DNA of 50,223 bases, from contig NZ_LQOX01000097.1 of assembly GCF_002102175.1 (NCBI RefSeq), forward strand, positions 1 through 50,223, given 5' to 3'. How positions within the stretch are numbered: position 1 is the first letter of the stretch; each line of letters starts with the position of its first letter. The notes under the pieces are model-generated. The model did no database searches and had not been told where the DNA came from. It saw nothing but the letters and a program-made list of their open reading frames with translations. This DNA is from Mycobacterium gastri. GTDB lineage: Bacteria; Actinomycetota; Actinomycetes; Mycobacteriales; Mycobacteriaceae. This document shows, piece by piece, positions 1 through 9,702 of the stretch. Made by a program: the position numbers and the translations under genes.

Positions 1-325
1 ACCACCACCAACCAACTGAGTTGGCTGCCGGCCAGGTCATTGCAAGTACCGGATCGGAGCTTAAACGGGTTGGCGCATCAAGGAATTCGTTCGCGATACA
101 CGCAGCAACGGCCATCGTGAACAATCAAGGCCGACAACCGCACCCGCTACCCGACGACCTCGCAACACCCTCCCCACGATCCGCGACAACGTGCGCACCA
201 CCGTGAGCCAAGTCGGGGCAGCGCCACGCGCACTCGCGCTTCTCCGCGCACACGTAGATCTCGCTGCGGCTCAAGGCGATTGGTCGAGACCTGCCCATCG
301 GGCATCTGGATGTTCGCCTCCCGCG
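1..325. other. Left-edge stretch without a recognised gene
   Basis: This stretch lies beyond the 3' end of the first mmpL gene and runs off the window. Only short open frames occur on either strand, and none has a recognisable domain, a good ribosome binding site or a leaderless -10 element. A minus-strand frame around 100-290 reads as a Cys/Arg-rich peptide that I cannot place. It may be the decayed edge of a neighbouring gene. Confidence 0.4.
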
Positions 326-3304
326 TCAGTAGTGCGGGGTGCTCACCGGGAATCGATCGGTGTCGGTCGTTCCGGATGGGTCGACGGACTTACCGTCGCG
401 GGGCAGCAACAAGGCACGAACCAACGGGCGCGGGCCGTAGGGCCGAAGTAGCTGACTGGCCGGCCGGGTGCGCACGCGCTGCGGCCACCAGAACCAGCGG
501 CCCATCATCGCGGCAACGGACGGCATCATGAACGACCGCACGATCAGCGTGTCGAACAACAGACCCAGCGCGATCGTCGTACCGACCTGCCCGATCACCT
601 TCAAGTCGCTGAAGATGAAGGAGGCCATGGTGGCGGCGAAGACCAGGCCCGCAGAGGTCACGACCGCGCCGGTGCCGGCCATCGACCGGATGATCCCGGT
701 CTTTATTCCGGCGCCGATTTCTTCCTTGAAGCGCGATACCAGCAGCAGGTTGTAGTCCGACCCGACGGCCAACAGCAGGATGACCGACATCGCCAGCACC
801 ATCCAGTGCAATTCGAAACCGAGAATGTCCTGCCAGACCAGAACGGAAAGCCCGAACGAGGCACCCAACGACAACAGCACCGTGCCGACAATGGTGAACG
901 CCGCCACCACGCTTCGGGTAATGATCAGCATGATGATGAAAATCAAACTGGCGGCGGCAATCCCGGCGATCATGAGATCCCATTTGGAACCGTCGCGCAT
1001 ATCCTTGAAGACGGCGGCGGTTCCGCCGAGATAGATTTTGGCGCCCTCCAGCGGAGTTCCTTTGACCGCCTCCTTGGCCGCCTTCAAGATCGGCTCGACG
1101 TGCGAGATGCCTTCGGGGGTAGCCGGATCACCTTCGTGGGAGATGATGAAGCGGACCGCGTGCCCGTCCGCCGACAGGAACATCTTCAGACCCCGTTTGA
1201 AGTCGGGGTTGTCGAAAACCTCCGGCGGAATATAAAAGGAGTCGTCGTTCCGCGACTGGTCGAAAGACTGTCCCATCGCCGTCGAATTCTTGGTCATCTC
1301 GTCCATCTGGTCATACAGCGACGACATCGAGCTGTGCATAGTCAGCATCATCGTCTTCATGGTCTTCATGGTCGCTATCTGCGGCGGCAGCTGAGCAAGC
1401 ATCTGCGGCATCAACACGTCCAATTGGTCCAAATTGCCGGCGAGTTCCGCCAGCTTCTCGTCGATCTGGTCAAGACCGTCCAGCGCATCGAATATCGACC
1501 GGAGCGACCAGCAGATCGGAATGTCGTAGCAGTGTCGCTCCCAATAGAAGTAACTGCGAATCGGCCGCCAGAAATCGTCGAAATCGGCGATGTGGTCCCG
1601 CAATTGGTTGGTGATCTCAACCATTTCATGGGTCAGCGTGTCCATGTTGTGGGTGACCTTCACCGTCTGGGCCATGATGTCGTACATGTGCTGCATGGTG
1701 TCGATCGACTGCTGCATCGCTTCGGCCTGCGTCAGCATGTCGGCCATACGCTGCTTCATGTACTGCATGTTCTCGACCTGGACGGTGCTTTGCATACTGA
1801 TCTGGAACGGAATCGACGTGTGCTCGATCGGTCTGCCCAACGGCCGGGTGATCGCCTGCACCCGCGCGATGCCGGGCACGTGAAAGACCGCTTTGGCTAT
1901 CCGGTCGATGACCAGCATGTCGGCCGAATTGCGCATATCGTGATCGGTCTCCACCAAGAGCAGCTCCGGATTCATCCTTGCCTGGGAGAAATGCCGGTCG
2001 GCAGCCGCGTAACCCACATTGGCGGGGGTCCACGACGGCAGATATTTCTTACCGTCGTAATTCGTCTTGTACCCGGGCAGCGCGAGCAGCCCGATCAGGG
2101 CGATCGCGATGGACACGGCCAGGATCGGTCCGGGCCAGCGCACGATCGCGGTACCTACCCGCCGCCAGCCCCGGGTCCGCATCTTGCGCTTGGGGTCGAA
2201 GATTTTGAAGTAACTGCCGACGACCAGCACGGCGGGCCCCAGGGTGAGCGCGGCCAGCACCGCTACCAGCATTCCTATTGCGCATGGAGCACCGAGGGTC
2301 TGGAAATAGGGAAGCCGGGTGAAGCTGAGGCAATACATCGCACCGGCGATCGTGAGGCCGGAGCCGAGGACGACATGCGCGGTTCCGTGGAACATCGTGT
2401 AGAACGCCTTTTCCCGATCCTCACCGAGGCCGCGCGCCTCTTGATATCGGCCGAGCACGAATATCGCGTAATCGGTTCCGGCGGCGATCGCCATCAGCAC
2501 CAGCAGATTAACCGCGAAGGTGGAAAGCCCGATGATGTTGTAATGCCCCAAGAAAGCAACGACCTGCCGGGCCGCCATCAATTCGATGGCAACCAACACC
2601 AGCACCAGCAGCACCTGGACAATAGACCGGTAGACGAAAAGCAGCATCACGATAATCACCAGGAAAGTGATCGCGGTGACTTTCTTGATACCTTTGTCGC
2701 CGGAGGTGGACTGATCGGCGGTGAGCGCGGCCGGGCCGGTGACATATGCCTTGACACCTGGCGGAGCCGGAACGCTGTTGACGATCTTGCGCACCGCTTC
2801 AACCGACTCGTTGGCCAGGGACTCTCCCTGGTTGCCGGCCAGGTTCAGCTGGACGTAGGCCGCCTTGCCGTCGGGGCTCTGTGAACCGGCCGCCGTCAGC
2901 GGATCGCCCCAGAAATCCTGGATGTGCTGAACGTGTCTGGTGTCGGCGGAGAGCCTGCGGATCAGTTCGTCGTAATAGTGGTGGGCGGCGTCATCGAGTG
3001 GCTTGTCGCCTTCCAGCACGATCATCACCGAGCTGTCGGTATTGAACTCCTGAAAGACCTTGCCGACGCGCTTCATCGCGACCATCGACTCCGCATCGCT
3101 GGGGCTCAACGACACGGTGTGGTCTTTGCCGACCTGTTCCAGCGACGGTACGAAAATGCTCAGAACGACGACGAGTCCGATCCAGAGCAGCACGATCGGC
3201 ACCGCAAGGCGGTGGACTATCCGGGCGAACGAGGGCCGTTTCCGGGCCCCGTTCGGGGCTTGGTCCGCGGGACTGTTTTCGGCGGTCGTCTGGATATCGC
3301 TCAT
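326..3304 (-). CDS. MmpL-family RND transporter, paralogue of MmpL4
   Basis: An inner-membrane RND-type lipid or siderophore exporter of 992 residues, normal for MmpL4/5-type proteins. It has an N-terminal membrane helix, a first periplasmic domain, a helix bundle at about 200-370 containing the [16 protein letters not shown] motif, a long Met/Gln-rich second periplasmic loop (about 500-680) and a second helix bundle containing [15 protein letters not shown]. The loop stretch [16 protein letters not shown] and the PICWS motif are nearly identical to those in the mmpL4 at 5420-8326, so the two are close paralogues. Its ATG overlaps the stop of the upstream mmpS by four bases, so the pair is translationally coupled. 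The substrate is inferred only: MmpL4 exports mycobactin-type siderophores in M. tuberculosis, and a duplicate could have diverged. Confidence 0.93.
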   Translation of the reverse strand: MSDIQTTAENSPADQAPNGARKRPSFARIVHRLAVPIVLLWIGLVVVLSIFVPSLEQVGKDHTVSLSPSDAESMVAMKRVGKVFQEFNTDSSVMIVLEGDKPLDDAAHHYYDELIRRLSADTRHVQHIQDFWGDPLTAAGSQSPDGKAAYVQLNLAGNQGESLANESVEAVRKIVNSVPAPPGVKAYVTGPAALTADQSTSGDKGIKKVTAITFLVIIVMLLFVYRSIVQVLLVLVLVAIELMAARQVVAFLGHYNIIGLSTFAVNLLVLMAIAAGTDYAIFVLGRYQEARGLGEDREKAFYTMFHGTAHVVLGSGLTIAGAMYCLSFTRLPYFQTLGAPCAIGMLVAVLAALTLGPAVLVVGSYFKIFDPKRKMRTRGWRRVGTAIVRWPGPILAVSIAIALIGLLALPGYKTNYDGKKYLPSWTPANVGYAAADRHFSQARMNPELLLVETDHDMRNSADMLVIDRIAKAVFHVPGIARVQAITRPLGRPIEHTSIPFQISMQSTVQVENMQYMKQRMADMLTQAEAMQQSIDTMQHMYDIMAQTVKVTHNMDTLTHEMVEITNQLRDHIADFDDFWRPIRSYFYWERHCYDIPICWSLRSIFDALDGLDQIDEKLAELAGNLDQLDVLMPQMLAQLPPQIATMKTMKTMMLTMHSSMSSLYDQMDEMTKNSTAMGQSFDQSRNDDSFYIPPEVFDNPDFKRGLKMFLSADGHAVRFIISHEGDPATPEGISHVEPILKAAKEAVKGTPLEGAKIYLGGTAAVFKDMRDGSKWDLMIAGIAAASLIFIIMLIITRSVVAAFTIVGTVLLSLGASFGLSVLVWQDILGFELHWMVLAMSVILLLAVGSDYNLLLVSRFKEEIGAGIKTGIIRSMAGTGAVVTSAGLVFAATMASFIFSDLKVIGQVGTTIALGLLFDTLIVRSFMMPSVAAMMGRWFWWPQRVRTRPASQLLRPYGPRPLVRALLLPRDGKSVDPSGTTDTDRFPVSTPHY

Positions 3305-3747
3305 GCCGATTTCACCAAGCAGAAGGTTTGGGCGTTCACTTCGTTCTCGGACCTTTCGTCCTTGACTTCGCCGTTCACGATGATGCGGCAGCCGATCTGG
3401 TCGCTGTTGCCCTGTGCCACCACGTTGACGCTCACCGAAGCCAGCGTGGTGGTGACGGAAAGCGTCCAGGGCAGCGGGACGTTACTGACCCGCTGGGGCT
3501 GCGCATTGATGTCCAGATAGTTGATGTTGGCGATGGTCCCGGGGGGACCGAAGACCTCGTAGACCACGTGCTTGGGGTTGAACGGCTTGATGTCGTCGGC
3601 AATGCCGCTGGTGATCGGCCCCTTGTCCTGATAGCCGAAGAAGCTGCGCAGGCGGTGGACGCTGAAACCAGCAACCGCGACCACGGCAACGATGACGAGG
3701 GGGATCCACACTCGCTTCAGCACGTTGGCGACCGAAATCTTTGCCAC
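3301..3747 (-). CDS. MmpS-family membrane accessory protein (paralogue of MmpS4)
   Basis: A 148-residue partner of the MmpL encoded just downstream. It has one N-terminal membrane helix (about residues 13-30, [15 protein letters not shown]) and a periplasmic beta-rich domain with the family signature [17 protein letters not shown], a conserved Cys pair (IGCRI and TFCLV) and the C-terminal CLVKSA shared with the second MmpS. MmpS proteins act as membrane-fusion-like adaptors for MmpL export. The start is GTG with a GGAAGGTGA Shine-Dalgarno a few bases upstream. It lies about 250 bases downstream of the tetR gene on the same strand, so co-transcription with the regulator is possible. An N-terminal [12 protein letters not shown] distinguishes it from the shorter MmpS4. 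Confidence 0.92.
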   Translation of the reverse strand: MAKISVANVLKRVWIPLVIVAVVAVAGFSVHRLRSFFGYQDKGPITSGIADDIKPFNPKHVVYEVFGPPGTIANINYLDINAQPQRVSNVPLPWTLSVTTTLASVSVNVVAQGNSDQIGCRIIVNGEVKDERSENEVNAQTFCLVKSA

Positions 3748-4000
3748 CGATCACCTTCCGCTTGCCGGGGCCGGGACCGTGCGCCGGAGCGCGTCGGCCA
3801 TCGCGCGCGCCGGGCTTGTCGAACGGATCCAGGAAGCAAACCCGAGGCGGTTGGCAACGACCGGCGTTCGTGGCCATCCCATCCGGATGGTTTGTTGCAC
3901 TAAGTATCGTAGACGTACCCGTGGCGGGCCGCAGAATCTCGCCCCGGCGACGGTCCCAACCGGTTGTGATCTGGTCACGAAACTCTCCATCCTCGGTGGC

Positions 4001-4669
4001 TCAGGGACATTCGGCGGTGAGACCGAAGCACGTCGCGGTCAGTAGCCGGGTCAGGGCGGAACCGAAGTCGAGGTTCCACTCGGGCGGCAGGACTTCAGGC
4101 TCCTCGGCGTAAGCGTCGGTAAGCCGCTCCGGCGGGTTGGCGATCTGCCACAGCGTGGCCGCCAACGAGTAAGCGGCCAGCAGAATGTCGAAGGCCCCGG
4201 AACGCCCGAGCGCCGGCAGCGCATTCTCGATCGCGTCCGCGAGTGCGATGACGGCTGCGGTGCTAGTGCGCTTCACCTCGACCACCCGGTCGACGTCCAC
4301 CTCGTGTTCGAGATGCAGGTGCAGATTGGCCAGCAGGTCACAGAACAGCGGATCGGCGGCCAGGCCGTCGGCCAGGGCCGCGGCCACCCGGGAATGTGAC
4401 ATCGGGCCGGGCTCACTCAAGCTCTCGCATACCGTCTTCGACCACCGCACCCAGCCCTCGGCAGCGAGGTGGAGCAGTACCTCCTTATGGGAGGTGAAAT
4501 AGCGGCGCACCGCCGAGTAGTGAATGCCGGCGCGGTTGGCGACGGCGGTCAAGGTCACCGACGCCACCCCGGTTTCGGATGCCAGCGAACGCGCCGCTTC
4601 CATCAACGCGGCGGCACGCCGACGTTTGTTCTCCTCGGTGCGGGCGCGCCGGAACGTCAGTTGCGCCAC
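4001..4669 (-). CDS. TetR-family transcriptional regulator (Rv0452-like)
   Basis: A 222-residue one-component regulator. The N-terminal helix-turn-helix region (about residues 10-60) reads RRRAAALMEAARSLASETG followed by VTLTAVANRAGIHYSAVRRYFTSHKEVL, a typical TetR DNA-binding domain. The C-terminal helical domain is the presumed ligand and dimer domain. I chose the GTG at 4669 because a TATCCT -10 hexamer ends six bases before it, indicating a leaderless transcript; an in-frame GTG at 4687 is the alternative. The gene lies between two divergently oriented mmpS/mmpL pairs, so it is the natural candidate regulator of one or both. Two inverted repeats in its upstream region are candidate operators. 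The effector is unknown. Confidence 0.88.
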   Translation of the reverse strand: MAQLTFRRARTEENKRRRAAALMEAARSLASETGVASVTLTAVANRAGIHYSAVRRYFTSHKEVLLHLAAEGWVRWSKTVCESLSEPGPMSHSRVAAALADGLAADPLFCDLLANLHLHLEHEVDVDRVVEVKRTSTAAVIALADAIENALPALGRSGAFDILLAAYSLAATLWQIANPPERLTDAYAEEPEVLPPEWNLDFGSALTRLLTATCFGLTAECP

Positions 4670-4675
4670 CGACAG

Positions 4676-4681
4676 AGGATA
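4676..4681 (-). promoter_or_regulatory. Leaderless -10 element of the tetR gene
   Basis: TATCCT on the minus strand, six bases upstream of the GTG at 4669. The inverted repeat at 4685-4695 lies immediately upstream, within the presumed -10/-35 interval, so TetR binding there would block its own promoter. Confidence 0.5.
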
Positions 4682-4684
4682 ACG

Positions 4685-4695
4685 CACATCATGTG
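4685..4695. promoter_or_regulatory. Short palindrome in the tetR promoter (candidate operator)
   Basis: CACATCATGTG is a perfect 11-base palindrome (5+1+5). It shares the preceding AACGCAC string with the larger inverted repeat at 4730-4752, suggesting that one protein binds both. Assignment to the neighbouring TetR is inference. Confidence 0.35.
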
Positions 4696-4729
4696 ATTTG
4701 CGAGCGGTAAGCCGACCGGGTACCGTGCC

Positions 4730-4752
4730 GTTACGCACGTGATATGCGTTAC
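4730..4752. promoter_or_regulatory. Candidate TetR operator (inverted repeat)
   Basis: The arms GTTACGCA and TGCGTTAC are separated by CGTGATA and match as an inverted repeat at 7 of 8 positions, with perfect ACGCA/TGCGT cores. The size and position, between tetR and the divergent mmpS4, are typical of a TetR-family operator. Confidence 0.45.
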
Positions 4753-4801
4753 ACTGCCGCCCCGCGGGGGAAGGAGCCGCCCCCACGCCGCAATGATTTA
4801 C

Positions 4802-4820
4802 TTAGGCAAGGCTAGGCACA
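4802..4820. promoter_or_regulatory. IdeR-like iron box upstream of mmpS4
   Basis: TTAGGCAAGGCTAGGCACA matches the 19-base IdeR consensus TWAGGTWAGSCTWACCTWA at about 14 positions; the left half and core are good and the right half is poor. IdeR is known to repress mmpS4/mmpL4 under iron sufficiency in M. tuberculosis. The site lies about 180 bases before the mmpS4 start and about 130 bases from the tetR start, so it could serve either direction. Confidence 0.5.
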
Positions 4821-5003
4821 GTAGTGGCGGGCTTAAGGTGATTCGGGGTGACCCGCGACGAGTAGCTCGTCGCGGCCACCGGGCGTCGCTGATCGGGTGC
4901 GTCGCGCTGCTCTGTCGTTGAAAGCTCGGAAGGACTTCAATAGGGCGGGTATGGTTCGCCCGTAGCAAATACCAACCGGCGAAAGGGACTTGAGATCTTC
5001 AAG

Positions 5004-5423
5004 GTGTTGTCGCGGACGTGGATCGCGTTGGTAATCCTGGCGGTAGTCATCGTCGGGGGGTTTACCGTGCACCGGATTCGCGGCTTCTTCGCGTCCGAGA
5101 AACGCGAGTCCTATTCCGACAGCAACCTCGACAGCAAACCGTTCAACCCCAAGCAGATCACCTACGAAGTCTTCGGGACACCCGGGACGGTCGCCGATAT
5201 CAGTTATTTCGATGTCAATTCCGACCCACAACGGGTCGACAATGCGGTGCTACCGTGGTCCTTGCACTTCACCACGAACTTGGCGGCAGTGATGGGAAAC
5301 CTTGTGGCCCAAGGTGACAGCGACAGCATCGGTTGCCGGATCACCGTGGACGGTGTGGTCAAGGCGGAGAAGGTTTCGCACGAGGTCAACGCTTACACCT
5401 ACTGCCTGGTGAAGTCGGCGTGA
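5004..5423 (+). CDS. mmpS4: MmpS4, membrane accessory protein of siderophore export
   Basis: A 139-residue protein with an N-terminal membrane helix (about residues 6-25, [18 protein letters not shown]) and a periplasmic domain carrying [18 protein letters not shown], two conserved cysteines (IGCRI, TYCLV) and the C-terminal CLVKSA. In M. tuberculosis, MmpS4 works with MmpL4 to export mycobactin and carboxymycobactin, and the locus is iron regulated. The GTG at 5004 gives VLSRTWI, in register with the usual MmpS4 N-terminus; the Shine-Dalgarno is weak. The stop overlaps the mmpL4 GTG start by four bases. It begins the plus-strand block that leads into the SigK operon. Confidence 0.92.
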   Translation: MLSRTWIALVILAVVIVGGFTVHRIRGFFASEKRESYSDSNLDSKPFNPKQITYEVFGTPGTVADISYFDVNSDPQRVDNAVLPWSLHFTTNLAAVMGNLVAQGDSDSIGCRITVDGVVKAEKVSHEVNAYTYCLVKSA

Positions 5424-8326
5424 CCATCAAGTACGCGAACGATCCCGACACCGGCAGCCACGCCGAAAAGCCGTTGATCGCGCGGATCATCCACGCGTTC
5501 GCGGTGCCGATCATCCTGGGCTGGCTCGCGATCTGCGTTGCGCTCAGCGTTTTCGTCCCATCGCTGGAAGAAGTCGGGCAAGAGCGCTCGGTGTCGCTGA
5601 GCCCCAAGGAAGCGCCGTCGTACCAGGCGATGAAGCACATCGGTCAGGCGTTCAACGAAGGCAACACCGACAGCGTCGCCATGATCGTGTTGGAGGGCAA
5701 GCAGCCGCTCGGCGACGAGGCCCACAAGTATTACGACGTTCTCGTCCGCAAGCTGCGGGCCGATACCAGGCATGTCCAGAGCGTCCAGGACTTCTGGGGG
5801 GATCCGCTCACGGCTGCCGGGGCGCAGAGCAACGACGGCAAAGCTGCCTACGTCCAGTTGAACCTCGCCGGCAACCAGGGTGAGCCGCTGGCCAACGAGT
5901 CCGTCGAAGCGGTGCGCAAGATCGTCGCGGAGACGCCGGCGCCGTCCGGGGTGACGACGTACGTCACCGGCGCGGCAGCGCTGGTTGCCGATATGCACCA
6001 CAGTGGCGACACATCGATGATGAAGATCACCATCACCACCGTCGCCGTGATCTTCATCATGCTGCTGCTGGTGTACCGCTCGCCGATCACCGTCATCATG
6101 CTGTTGCTGACGGTGGGGGTGGAATTGACCGCGGCCCGCGGAGTGGTCGCGCTGTTCGGACACCTCGGGGCCATGGGACTGTCCACCTTTGCGGTCAGCC
6201 TGCTGACCTCACTGGCAATCGCCGCCGGCACCGACTACGGCATCTTCATCTTCGGGCGCTACCAGGAGGCGCGCCAGGCCGGCGAAGACCGGGAAACCGC
6301 CTTCTACACGATGTACCGCGGCACCGCCCACGTCATCCTGGGCTCCGGATTGACGATCGCCGGCGCGACCTTCTGCCTCAAATTCGCCCGGATGCCCTAC
6401 TTCGAAACGCTCGGCATCCCTTGTGCGTTGGGCATGCTGGTGGCGGTCTTCGCGGCACTGACGCTGGGGCCCGCGGTGCTGACCGTGGGCAGCCGATTCG
6501 GGCTGTTCGACCCCAAGCGGCTGCTGAAGGTTCGCGGCTGGCGCCGGGTCGGCACGGTGGTGGTGCGGTGGCCGCTGCCCGTTCTGGCCGCCACCTGCGC
6601 CGTTGCCCTGGTCGGTCTGCTCGCCCTGCCCGGATACCGGACCAACTACAACGACCGCTCCTACCTGCCCAACTTCATCCCCGCCAATGAGGGATTCGCC
6701 GCTGCGGAACGCCATTTCTCGCAAGCCCGGATGAAGCCCGACGTGCTGATGATCGAGTCCGATCACGACATGCGCAATCCCGCGGACTTTCTGGTGCTGG
6801 ACAAGCTGGCCAAAGGAATCTTCCGGGTTCCCGGAATATCCCGGGTGCAGGCGATCACCAGGCCCGACGGGACGGCGATGGATCACACGTCGATCCCGTT
6901 TCTGATCAGCATGCAAAACGCCGGTCAGGTGCAAACCTTGAAGTACCAGCGTGACCGGATCGACGACATGCTCAAGCAGGCCGACGAGATGGCCAAGACC
7001 ATCACGATCATGCAGCAGATGTACAGCCTGATGTCGCAGCTGGCCGCCAATACCCACCGCATCGTCGGCGACACCGAACAGATGCAGCAGATCACCAACG
7101 AGCTGCGCGACCATATCGCGGACTTCGATGATTTCTGGCGTCCGATCCGCAGCTACTTCTACTGGGAGAAGCACTGTTACGACATCCCCATCTGCTGGTC
7201 CTTCAGGTCGATATTCGACGCGCTGGACGGACTCGACCAGGTTGACGAGAAGCTCGGCGATCTGGTGGCCGATACCAAGAATATTGACCGGCTGATGCCG
7301 CAGATGCTCGCGACGTTCCCGCCGATGATCGACAGCATGGAGAGCATGCGGGTCATGATGCTGACCATGCACAGCACCATGGCCGGCTTCTACGACCAGA
7401 TGAACGAGATGAGCGACAACGCGAACGCGATGGGCAAGGCGTTCGATGCCGCCAAGAACGACGACTCGTTCTACCTGCCGCCTGAGGTCTTCAAGAACAA
7501 GGACTTCCAGCGCGCCATGAAGTCGTTCCTGTCACCCGATGGGCACGCTGCCCGCTTCATCATTTTGCACCGGGGAGATCCGCAATCGCCCGAGGGAATC
7601 GCGAGCGTCAGTGCGATACGCACCGCGGCCGAGGAGTCGCTCAAGGGAACCCCGCTGGAGGACGCCAAGATCTATCTGGCCGGGACGGCGGCCGTCTTCT
7701 ACGACATCGCCGACGGGGCCAAATGGGACCTCCTTATCGCCGGGATTTCCTCGCTGTGCCTGATTTTCATCATCATGCTGATCTTGACCCGCGCCTTTGT
7801 TGCGGCGGCGGTGATCGTGGGCACGGTGGCGCTTTCGCTGGGCGCCTCGTTCGGGCTATCGGTGCTGTTGTGGCAGCACATTCTCAGCATCGAGTTGCAC
7901 TACATGGTGCTCGCCATGTCCGTCATCGTGCTGCTGGCCGTGGGATCTGACTACAATCTGCTGCTGGTTTCCCGGTTCAAGGAGGAAATCAGCGCCGGGC
8001 TGAATACCGGCATCATTCGCGCGATGGGCGGTACCGGCAAGGTCGTGACCAACGCCGGGCTGGTGTTCGCGTTCACCATGGCCTCCATGGCCGTCAGCGA
8101 TCTGCGGGTGATCGGCCAGGTGGGCACCACCATCGGCCTGGGTCTGCTGTTCGACACGCTGATCGTGCGTTCGTTCATGACGCCTTCCATCGCCGCGCTG
8201 CTGGGCCGCTGGTTCTGGTGGCCGATGAAGGTGCGTTCGCGACCGGCCCGAATCCGTTCGGCGCCAAGAAGTCCCGAGGAGGAGCCGCAAACGGACCGGC
8301 TGATGGCGATGAGCGGCGAACATTAA
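5420..8326 (+). CDS. mmpL4: MmpL4, RND-family siderophore exporter
   Basis: A 968-residue inner-membrane transporter. It has an N-terminal helix after a short cytosolic leader ([16 protein letters not shown]), a first periplasmic domain, a helix bundle with [16 protein letters not shown], a large second periplasmic loop with the [16 protein letters not shown] and PICWS motifs, and a C-terminal bundle with [15 protein letters not shown] holding the proton-relay Asp-Tyr pair. The GTG at 5420 overlaps the mmpS4 stop; the open frame extends further upstream, but only this start leaves mmpS4 translation coupled. Known MmpL4 function is export of siderophores, redundantly with MmpL5. Its close paralogue lies in inverted orientation at 326-3304. 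Confidence 0.94.
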   Translation: MTIKYANDPDTGSHAEKPLIARIIHAFAVPIILGWLAICVALSVFVPSLEEVGQERSVSLSPKEAPSYQAMKHIGQAFNEGNTDSVAMIVLEGKQPLGDEAHKYYDVLVRKLRADTRHVQSVQDFWGDPLTAAGAQSNDGKAAYVQLNLAGNQGEPLANESVEAVRKIVAETPAPSGVTTYVTGAAALVADMHHSGDTSMMKITITTVAVIFIMLLLVYRSPITVIMLLLTVGVELTAARGVVALFGHLGAMGLSTFAVSLLTSLAIAAGTDYGIFIFGRYQEARQAGEDRETAFYTMYRGTAHVILGSGLTIAGATFCLKFARMPYFETLGIPCALGMLVAVFAALTLGPAVLTVGSRFGLFDPKRLLKVRGWRRVGTVVVRWPLPVLAATCAVALVGLLALPGYRTNYNDRSYLPNFIPANEGFAAAERHFSQARMKPDVLMIESDHDMRNPADFLVLDKLAKGIFRVPGISRVQAITRPDGTAMDHTSIPFLISMQNAGQVQTLKYQRDRIDDMLKQADEMAKTITIMQQMYSLMSQLAANTHRIVGDTEQMQQITNELRDHIADFDDFWRPIRSYFYWEKHCYDIPICWSFRSIFDALDGLDQVDEKLGDLVADTKNIDRLMPQMLATFPPMIDSMESMRVMMLTMHSTMAGFYDQMNEMSDNANAMGKAFDAAKNDDSFYLPPEVFKNKDFQRAMKSFLSPDGHAARFIILHRGDPQSPEGIASVSAIRTAAEESLKGTPLEDAKIYLAGTAAVFYDIADGAKWDLLIAGISSLCLIFIIMLILTRAFVAAAVIVGTVALSLGASFGLSVLLWQHILSIELHYMVLAMSVIVLLAVGSDYNLLLVSRFKEEISAGLNTGIIRAMGGTGKVVTNAGLVFAFTMASMAVSDLRVIGQVGTTIGLGLLFDTLIVRSFMTPSIAALLGRWFWWPMKVRSRPARIRSAPRSPEEEPQTDRLMAMSGEH

Positions 8327-8352
8327 GGCCGGTTAGCCGCGGTTAGCCGGCC
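8327..8352. repeat. Direct and inverted repeats in front of the SigK promoter
   Basis: Two copies of GGTTAGCCG (8331-8339 and 8341-8349) lie within a 6-base inverted repeat, GGCCGG (8327-8332) and CCGGCC (8347-8352). They sit between the mmpL4 stop and the SigK -35 element. This could be a weak attenuating hairpin or a protein site; its function is unknown. Confidence 0.35.
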
Positions 8353-8378
8353 CATCCGCGCTGCCGGCGGTTCCGAAT
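8352..8378 (+). promoter_or_regulatory. SigK-type promoter of the sigK-rskA operon
   Basis: The -35 CCATCC (8352-8357) and -10 CCGAAT (8373-8378), 15 bases apart, match the SigK consensus hexamers I recall from the M. tuberculosis SigK regulon. The start codon GTG at 8386 follows the -10 by seven bases, predicting a leaderless mRNA. It would make the whole operon, including sigK and its anti-sigma factor, autoregulated. Confidence 0.78.
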
Positions 8379-8385
8379 ACCTGAT

Positions 8386-9702
8386 GTGCAGCAAAGACAC
8401 CCCGCGGGACGCTCGATAGCGGTCATCGGCAGCGGCGTCGCCGGCCTCACCGCCGCCTACGTGCTGTCCGGACGTGACCGAGTCACCTTGTACGAGGCCG
8501 ACACCCGGCTCGGCGGACACGCCCACACCCACTATGTCGATCCTGGCGACGGGACGGGCGGTCACCGTCTGGTAGCAGTCGACTCGGCGTTCCTGGTCCA
8601 CAACGACCGGACCTACCCGACGCTGTGCCGACTGTTCGACGAACTGGGGGTGGCCACCCAGGAATCGGACATGTCGATGTCGGTGCGCGCCGACGACATC
8701 GGCCTCGAATATGCCGGGGCTCTGGGAGTCCGGGGACTGTTCGCGTGCCGGCAGGCGCTGCGGCCCCGCTACCTGTTGATGCTCGCCGAGATCCTGCGCT
8801 TCCACCGCGCCGCCTCCCGACTGCTGCGCGCGGAACCAGGCGATGGACCAGAGACATTGGAAGCGTTCCTCAAGCGGCACCGCTTCTCGTCGTTTTTTGT
8901 CGACTACTTCATCACTCCCCTGGTGGCCGCGGTGTGGTCGTGCGCGAGCGGAGATGCGTTGCGCTACCCGGCCCGGTATCTGTTCGTCTTCCTCGACCAT
9001 CACGGGATGTTGTCGGTGTTCGGATCGCCCACCTGGCGCACCGTCACCGGGGGATCGGCCACCTACGTCCAGGCGATCGCCTCGGGTCTGGCCGAGGTGT
9101 CAACGGGCACACCGGTGCATTCGCTGCGCCGGGTGGCCGGCGGCGTGGTGGTCCGAGCCGGTCACGACGCACCGCGGGAGTTCGACGCGGCCGTGGTGGC
9201 CGTGCATCCCGACCAGGCGCTGCTGTTGCTCGACCGGCCGACCGCCTGGGAGCGCCACGTGCTGGGCGCGATTCCCTATTCGACAAACCGGGCCCAGCTG
9301 CACACCGACGAGTCGGTGCTGCCCCGCCACCCCGGCGCCCGCGCATCCTGGAACTACCTGGTGACACCGGGCACCGACCATGTGGTGGTCAGCTACGACG
9401 TGAGCAGGCTGATGCGCATCGACGACAGCCGACGGTTTCTGGTCACCCTCGGCGGCCATGACCGGGTGGACCCCGGGTCGGTGCTTGCCGAGATGACCTA
9501 CAGCCATCCGCTGTACACACCGGAATCGGTTGCGGCCCAGCGTTTATTGCCCACCCTCGATGACGATCGGGTGGTGTTCGCCGGGGCCTACCACGGCTGG
9601 GGGTTCCACGAGGACGGCGCCGCCTCCGGGCTGCGCGCGGCCCGGAGGCTCGGGGCGGACTGGCCGGCGGCCACCCGGCACCAGGCGGTGGTGCCATGCT
9701 GA
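8386..9702 (+). CDS. FAD-dependent amine-oxidase-like oxidoreductase (Rv0449c-like)
   Basis: A 438-residue flavoprotein. The N-terminal dinucleotide-binding motif VIGSGVAGLTAAYVL (about residues 13-27) is followed by the acidic end of the second strand (YEAD) and the LGGHAHTHYVD segment typical of NAD(P)-binding Rossmann/amine oxidase proteins that sit beside cyclopropane synthases. The C-terminus has the FAD-contacting VFAGAYHGWGFHEDGAASGLRAA. The GTG start lies seven bases after the SigK -10. It is the first gene of an operon with DUF1365, UfaA1 and DUF1295; the same cluster occurs in many bacteria with lipid-modifying roles, so a role in fatty acyl chain modification is inferred. The next gene overlaps by seven bases. 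Confidence 0.85.
   Translation: MQQRHPAGRSIAVIGSGVAGLTAAYVLSGRDRVTLYEADTRLGGHAHTHYVDPGDGTGGHRLVAVDSAFLVHNDRTYPTLCRLFDELGVATQESDMSMSVRADDIGLEYAGALGVRGLFACRQALRPRYLLMLAEILRFHRAASRLLRAEPGDGPETLEAFLKRHRFSSFFVDYFITPLVAAVWSCASGDALRYPARYLFVFLDHHGMLSVFGSPTWRTVTGGSATYVQAIASGLAEVSTGTPVHSLRRVAGGVVVRAGHDAPREFDAAVVAVHPDQALLLLDRPTAWERHVLGAIPYSTNRAQLHTDESVLPRHPGARASWNYLVTPGTDHVVVSYDVSRLMRIDDSRRFLVTLGGHDRVDPGSVLAEMTYSHPLYTPESVAAQRLLPTLDDDRVVFAGAYHGWGFHEDGAASGLRAARRLGADWPAATRHQAVVPC

Noticed and set aside
806..2884. 692-codon open frame opposite the left mmpL
   Set aside because: It is the antisense shadow of a high-GC coding gene: His/Arg/Gly-rich with no domain, while the opposite strand encodes a clear MmpL.
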